Assembly (NCBI RefSeq): GCF_010500815.1
Contig: NZ_JAAAMG010000011.1
Location: 119,448 to 183,447 of the forward strand
Length of the DNA: 64,000 nt
Source of the DNA: Jiella pacifica
GTDB lineage: Bacteria > Pseudomonadota > Alphaproteobacteria > Rhizobiales > Rhizobiaceae
Direction of reading: 5' to 3'
Numbering within the stretch: position 1 is the stretch's first letter; the number at the start of each line of letters is the position of its first letter. Positions 61,047 through 64,000 of the stretch are shown here, one piece after another. A model generated the notes under the pieces. The model was not told the origin of the DNA, made no database searches, and saw only the letters and a program-made list of their open reading frames with translations. Made by a program: the position numbers and the translations under genes.

Positions 61047-62483
61047 ATGGTCGCGACGATCGTGACAAGACATCTGCCGATTCTGTTCGTGCTTCCGGTC
61101 CTGCTGATCCTGATCGCCACGGGCGGCCTCGTGGCTGCCACCGTCTACTGGTCCGCGAGCGAAACGGATATCGCCTCCCTCAACCGGGAAACGCGGCTGG
61201 TTCGGCGGCTCCTCGATGAGAGAATTGCCCGGATCACCAGAGATCAGCTCACCTCGACGACATGGAACGAGGCGCTCAAACGGCTCTCGGTCCCTGTCGA
61301 CGCCGACTGGCTCGATGATAATCTCGGCGTGTGGATGCATGATTACTTCGGCATCGACCGCGTCTTCATTCTCGACGGCGCCGACCGCTCGCTTTACGCC
61401 ATGATCGACGGCAGACGCAGGACGCCCGACGCGTATTTCTCGCATGCGTCGCTCATGGAGCCGATCGTGACGGAGATGCGCGAGTTCATGACGTCACCGG
61501 CAGCTGCCAGCTCGGGATCGATTTTCTTTCGCAGATACATCCTTCTCGAGAACCGCCCCGCTGTTGTCAGCGTCGCCCCCATTCTCCCGGAATCTGCTGA
61601 TGAAGGCTCGCTTACGGGGAGCGCGCCGGTTCACATCGCGATCAAGTTTCTCGACCTGGCTTTCCTCGCGGAACTGGGGGAGGATTTAATGATCCTTAAG
61701 CCGCGTTTCTCTTGGACAGGCACGTTAGGCCGGCATGAGGCTTCCTTTCCACTGAGTTCGGCACGGGGTGATCTCGGACATCTCGTTTGGACCGTGCAGC
61801 AGCCAGGTACGGACATTGTTTCCCAGCTTGCGCCGACGCTGATGATCGCGGGCGGGACGATCCTGCTCCTGGCCGGGCTGCTTCTGCTGCATCTCTACCG
61901 GACGACGCTCAGACTTCTTCGCTCGCAGGCCCACATCGCGCATATGGCGCATCATGATCCGCTCACCGATCTCGCCAATCGCTTTTCATTCGAAGCAGGC
62001 CTCGAGGAGCGGGCGCGGGAGTTCGAGCGGACCGGCCGCAGCTTTGCCGTCCTCTATCTCGACCTCGACCGCTTCAAGGCGGTGAACGACACGCTCGGGC
62101 ACCAGGCCGGAGACGAGTTGATCCGCCAAGTCGCCGACCGGCTGCAGACCACGGTTCAACAAACCGATCTCGTCGCCCGCCTCGGCGGAGACGAATTCGC
62201 GGTCTTGCGTGATTTTGTTCCGGAGCGTTCCGATGTGGAGCGGCTTGCCAAGACTATTCTCGAAGCGATCGGCCATCCCTTTGTTCTGATGCAGCGGCCC
62301 GTCGCCATCGGCATTTCGATCGGCGCCGCCATCGCGGCAAAGGGAGCAGCCAACCAGACCGACCTTGTCCGCCGCGCGGATGTCGCCCTCTACCGGGTAA
62401 AGAATTCGGGCCGAAGCGGCTTCCTCCTCTTCGAGGAGCGGATGACCCGCGAAAGCGATGAGATTGGCCCGGCCATCGCCTGA
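61047..62483 (+). CDS. CHASE4-GGDEF diguanylate cyclase
   Basis: 478 residues. First membrane segment LPILFVLPVLLILIATGGLV (about 10-30), periplasmic CHASE4-like sensor (REtrLVRRLLDERIARITRD, WLDDNLGVWMHDYFGIDRVF, about 45-190), second segment LMIAGGTILLLAGLLLLHLY (about 260), and a GGDEF domain with HDPLTDLANR, LDLDRFKAVNDTLGHQAGD and active site ARLGGDEFAV (about 378-387). The inhibitory I-site RxxD before GGDEF reads QQTD, so product inhibition is probably lost. It makes c-di-GMP from GTP. Confidence 0.9.
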   Translation: MVATIVTRHLPILFVLPVLLILIATGGLVAATVYWSASETDIASLNRETRLVRRLLDERIARITRDQLTSTTWNEALKRLSVPVDADWLDDNLGVWMHDYFGIDRVFILDGADRSLYAMIDGRRRTPDAYFSHASLMEPIVTEMREFMTSPAAASSGSIFFRRYILLENRPAVVSVAPILPESADEGSLTGSAPVHIAIKFLDLAFLAELGEDLMILKPRFSWTGTLGRHEASFPLSSARGDLGHLVWTVQQPGTDIVSQLAPTLMIAGGTILLLAGLLLLHLYRTTLRLLRSQAHIAHMAHHDPLTDLANRFSFEAGLEERAREFERTGRSFAVLYLDLDRFKAVNDTLGHQAGDELIRQVADRLQTTVQQTDLVARLGGDEFAVLRDFVPERSDVERLAKTILEAIGHPFVLMQRPVAIGISIGAAIAAKGAANQTDLVRRADVALYRVKNSGRSGFLLFEERMTRESDEIGPAIA

Positions 62484-62910
62484 TGTCAGGGCTGATGATC
62501 TGCGGGGGGTCGAGGTCGAGCGAACTGGCGACAACCGCGCGGCCCGGCTTCTGATGAACAGACCGGCTCATCGTGCAACAGGCCGAAACCAAGCCTCGTT
62601 AGTTAGCCGCCAATCTATTTTCATTGGCGACACCCATCTCTGCCCTTCTAAAAAGAGCAGTGAGCGACCGGCGTCCAAACGCGCCAGCCGAAAGATCCTG
62701 TCATGCTGATGAGCCTCGGACTTGAACGATGTCTGACATGGCCGCGGCCTGACGAATTTGGGGCAGTGTCGGGGTCCTGCCGGGGGGCGCGCCAATAGCT
62801 GCAAAAGCAGCGATCCCATGATTGCTCTGCTGTGAGTTTTGCCGCTCCAGCGAGGACGGAAAGACAGCGCGCAGCGCGAGTGCTGAACGAGCGCAGGGGA
62901 GCTAAACGTG
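62484..62910. other. Intergenic stretch before the MHYT gene
   Basis: No gene is convincing. It should contain the promoter of the MHYT gene. A GGGGA ribosome site lies at 62896-62900. Confidence 0.4.
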
Positions 62911-64000
62911 ATGATCGTCGAAGGCACGTATAGCTGGCTGCTGGTCGTTCTCTCCGTCTGTATCGCGACAGTGGCCGCCTATACCGCTCTCGATCTCGCA
63001 GGCCGTGTGCGCAGTGCGGCAGGATGGGTCCGGGTCGGCTGGATCGCGACGGCAGCGATCGCCATGGGTGGCGGCATCTGGTCGATGCACTTCGTTGCCA
63101 TGCTCGCCTACAGAATGCCGATGGAGGTCGGTTACGACCTCACTCTCACGGCGCTGTCGCTCGCCTTGCCGATCATCGTGACGGGCATCGGATTCATGCT
63201 TCTCTGCGATCGTGCGGTGGGCTGGTCCGTTCTTGTCGCGGGCGGCTTCATCATGGGATGCGGCATCGCGACAATGCACTACCTCGGCATGCATGCCATG
63301 CAAATGCAGGCGTCGATCGCCTATGATCTGCGATTGGTCGCGGCATCGGTGGCCATCGCCATCGCGGCTTCCATAGCCGCGCTTTGGCTCGCATTTACCG
63401 GAACGGTCTCCTCCCGAAAGCTTGCGGCTTCCGGTGCCATGGGCCTCGCGATCTCCGGAATGCACTATACGGGAATGGCGGCCGCGACGATCACGATGGA
63501 TGCCGATGCTGCCGAAATGGTGAGTGCCCCGGCGCTCGATCCCATGACGCTCGCATCCGCCGTTGCCGCCCTGACCTTCCTGATCCTGTTCCTGGCTCTG
63601 CTCGCGTCGATCGTCGATCAGCGCTTCGCCCTCGCGAGTGCACGCGAAGCAGCCGCTGTGCAGAGAAGTCAGGAACGCTTCGTCACCCTTTATCGGCGCA
63701 CACCTCTTCCACTGCACGCCCTCAATGAGAACGGCTGCATCGAACATGTCAGCGACGTATGGCTCGAGGTGCTCGGCTATGAGTTGGATGAGGTCGTCGG
63801 CCGCCCCTTGACCGACTTCATGACGGAAGCCTCCGCACGCCGGCGCGTGGAGGTGGACTGGCCTGCCTTGCTGGCCTCCAGGAAGGTTCGTGGCGTCGAA
63901 TACCAGTTCGTCACAAAAGACGGGCGGCAGTTGGACTGCCTGCTATCGGCGCATATCGAGCGTGACGCCGACGGCCGGTTCGTCCAGGCATTGTGCGGAC
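62911..64000 (+). CDS. MHYT-domain signalling protein with PAS domain, cut by the window edge
   Basis: At least 363 residues, open at the right edge. The N-terminus MIVEGTYSWLLVVLSVCIAT starts a seven-helix MHYT domain; motifs are SMHFVAMLAYRMP, TMHYLGMHAMQMQ and SGMHYTGMAAATIT, which bind copper or sense O2, CO or NO. Then a PAS domain (RFVTLYRRTPLPLHALNENG, VSDVWLEVLGYELDEVVGRP). Such proteins usually continue into GGDEF-EAL or a kinase. The GTG one codon upstream at 62908 is an alternative start. Confidence 0.85.
   Translation, partial: MIVEGTYSWLLVVLSVCIATVAAYTALDLAGRVRSAAGWVRVGWIATAAIAMGGGIWSMHFVAMLAYRMPMEVGYDLTLTALSLALPIIVTGIGFMLLCDRAVGWSVLVAGGFIMGCGIATMHYLGMHAMQMQASIAYDLRLVAASVAIAIAASIAALWLAFTGTVSSRKLAASGAMGLAISGMHYTGMAAATITMDADAAEMVSAPALDPMTLASAVAALTFLILFLALLASIVDQRFALASAREAAAVQRSQERFVTLYRRTPLPLHALNENGCIEHVSDVWLEVLGYELDEVVGRPLTDFMTEASARRRVEVDWPALLASRKVRGVEYQFVTKDGRQLDCLLSAHIERDADGRFVQALCG

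Noticed and set aside
1..64000. tRNA, rRNA or CRISPR array
   Set aside because: No cloverleaf T-arm consensus, conserved rRNA sequence or spaced direct-repeat array was found by eye.

Overview
The window is strongly GC-rich with dense, overlapping bacterial genes. Gene content (Mfd paralogue, DUF892 ferritin-like protein, MipA/OmpV porin, DUF1127, PxpA/B/C with biotin carboxylase, KdpFBACDE) suggests a chromosomal segment of an alphaproteobacterium, probably Hyphomicrobiales. That placement is inference from content; no rRNA, tRNA or CRISPR array was seen.

Layout. 1-6.7 kb: edge fragment of an IS66-type transposase, three tiny proteins, a cold-shock protein, a DUF309 protein, a divergent Mfd-like translocase, a ferritin-like protein and a frameshifted phosphotransferase remnant. 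6.7-12.2 kb: a five-gene carboxylase locus (BCCP, biotin carboxylase, PxpB, PxpC leftwards; LysR regulator and PxpA rightwards) around one intergenic region. 12.3-20.4 kb: a decayed AraC-type regulator, then a seven-gene ABC transporter operon whose two phosphodiesterase genes sit between the ATPases and the permeases, every junction overlapping by 4 nt. 20.4-25 kb: a sorbosone-dehydrogenase-like protein, then a TetR regulator divergent from a saccharopine-dehydrogenase-like oxidoreductase and an epoxide-hydrolase-like enzyme, with two palindromic operators between. 25-33 kb: RND efflux adaptor, pump, response regulator and sensor kinase, then a MipA/OmpV protein. 33-35.7 kb: gene-poor DNA with inverted repeats, and a Tat-exported amidohydrolase. 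35.7-38.3 kb: a three-domain glycosyltransferase fusion. 38.8-47.8 kb: a potassium Kdp locus with unusual gene order (F, small protein, B, tiny protein, A, C, D, E) followed by a PtsN-like protein. 47.8-56 kb: remnants (SNF2 helicase, truncated hybrid kinase, App1-like domain) among ordinary genes for a cupin, DoxX-like protein, SDR, NTF2-like protein, HxlR, response regulator, Ca2+/Na+ antiporter and hydrolase. 56-59 kb: secreted proteins of unknown function, one with beta-gamma-crystallin-type Ca2+ motifs. 59-64 kb: a 131-nt nested inverted-repeat element and three putative cyclic-di-GMP proteins (GAF-EAL, CHASE4-GGDEF, MHYT-PAS running off the edge).

Recurring themes are very tight translational coupling in the operons (ATGA, GTGA and TGATG junctions) and at least six gene remnants between intact operons, suggesting reductive turnover. 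The most notable systems are the split biotin-dependent carboxylase/PxpA locus, the phosphodiester-associated ABC operon, the rearranged Kdp operon with extra small membrane proteins, and the structured element near 59.2 kb.
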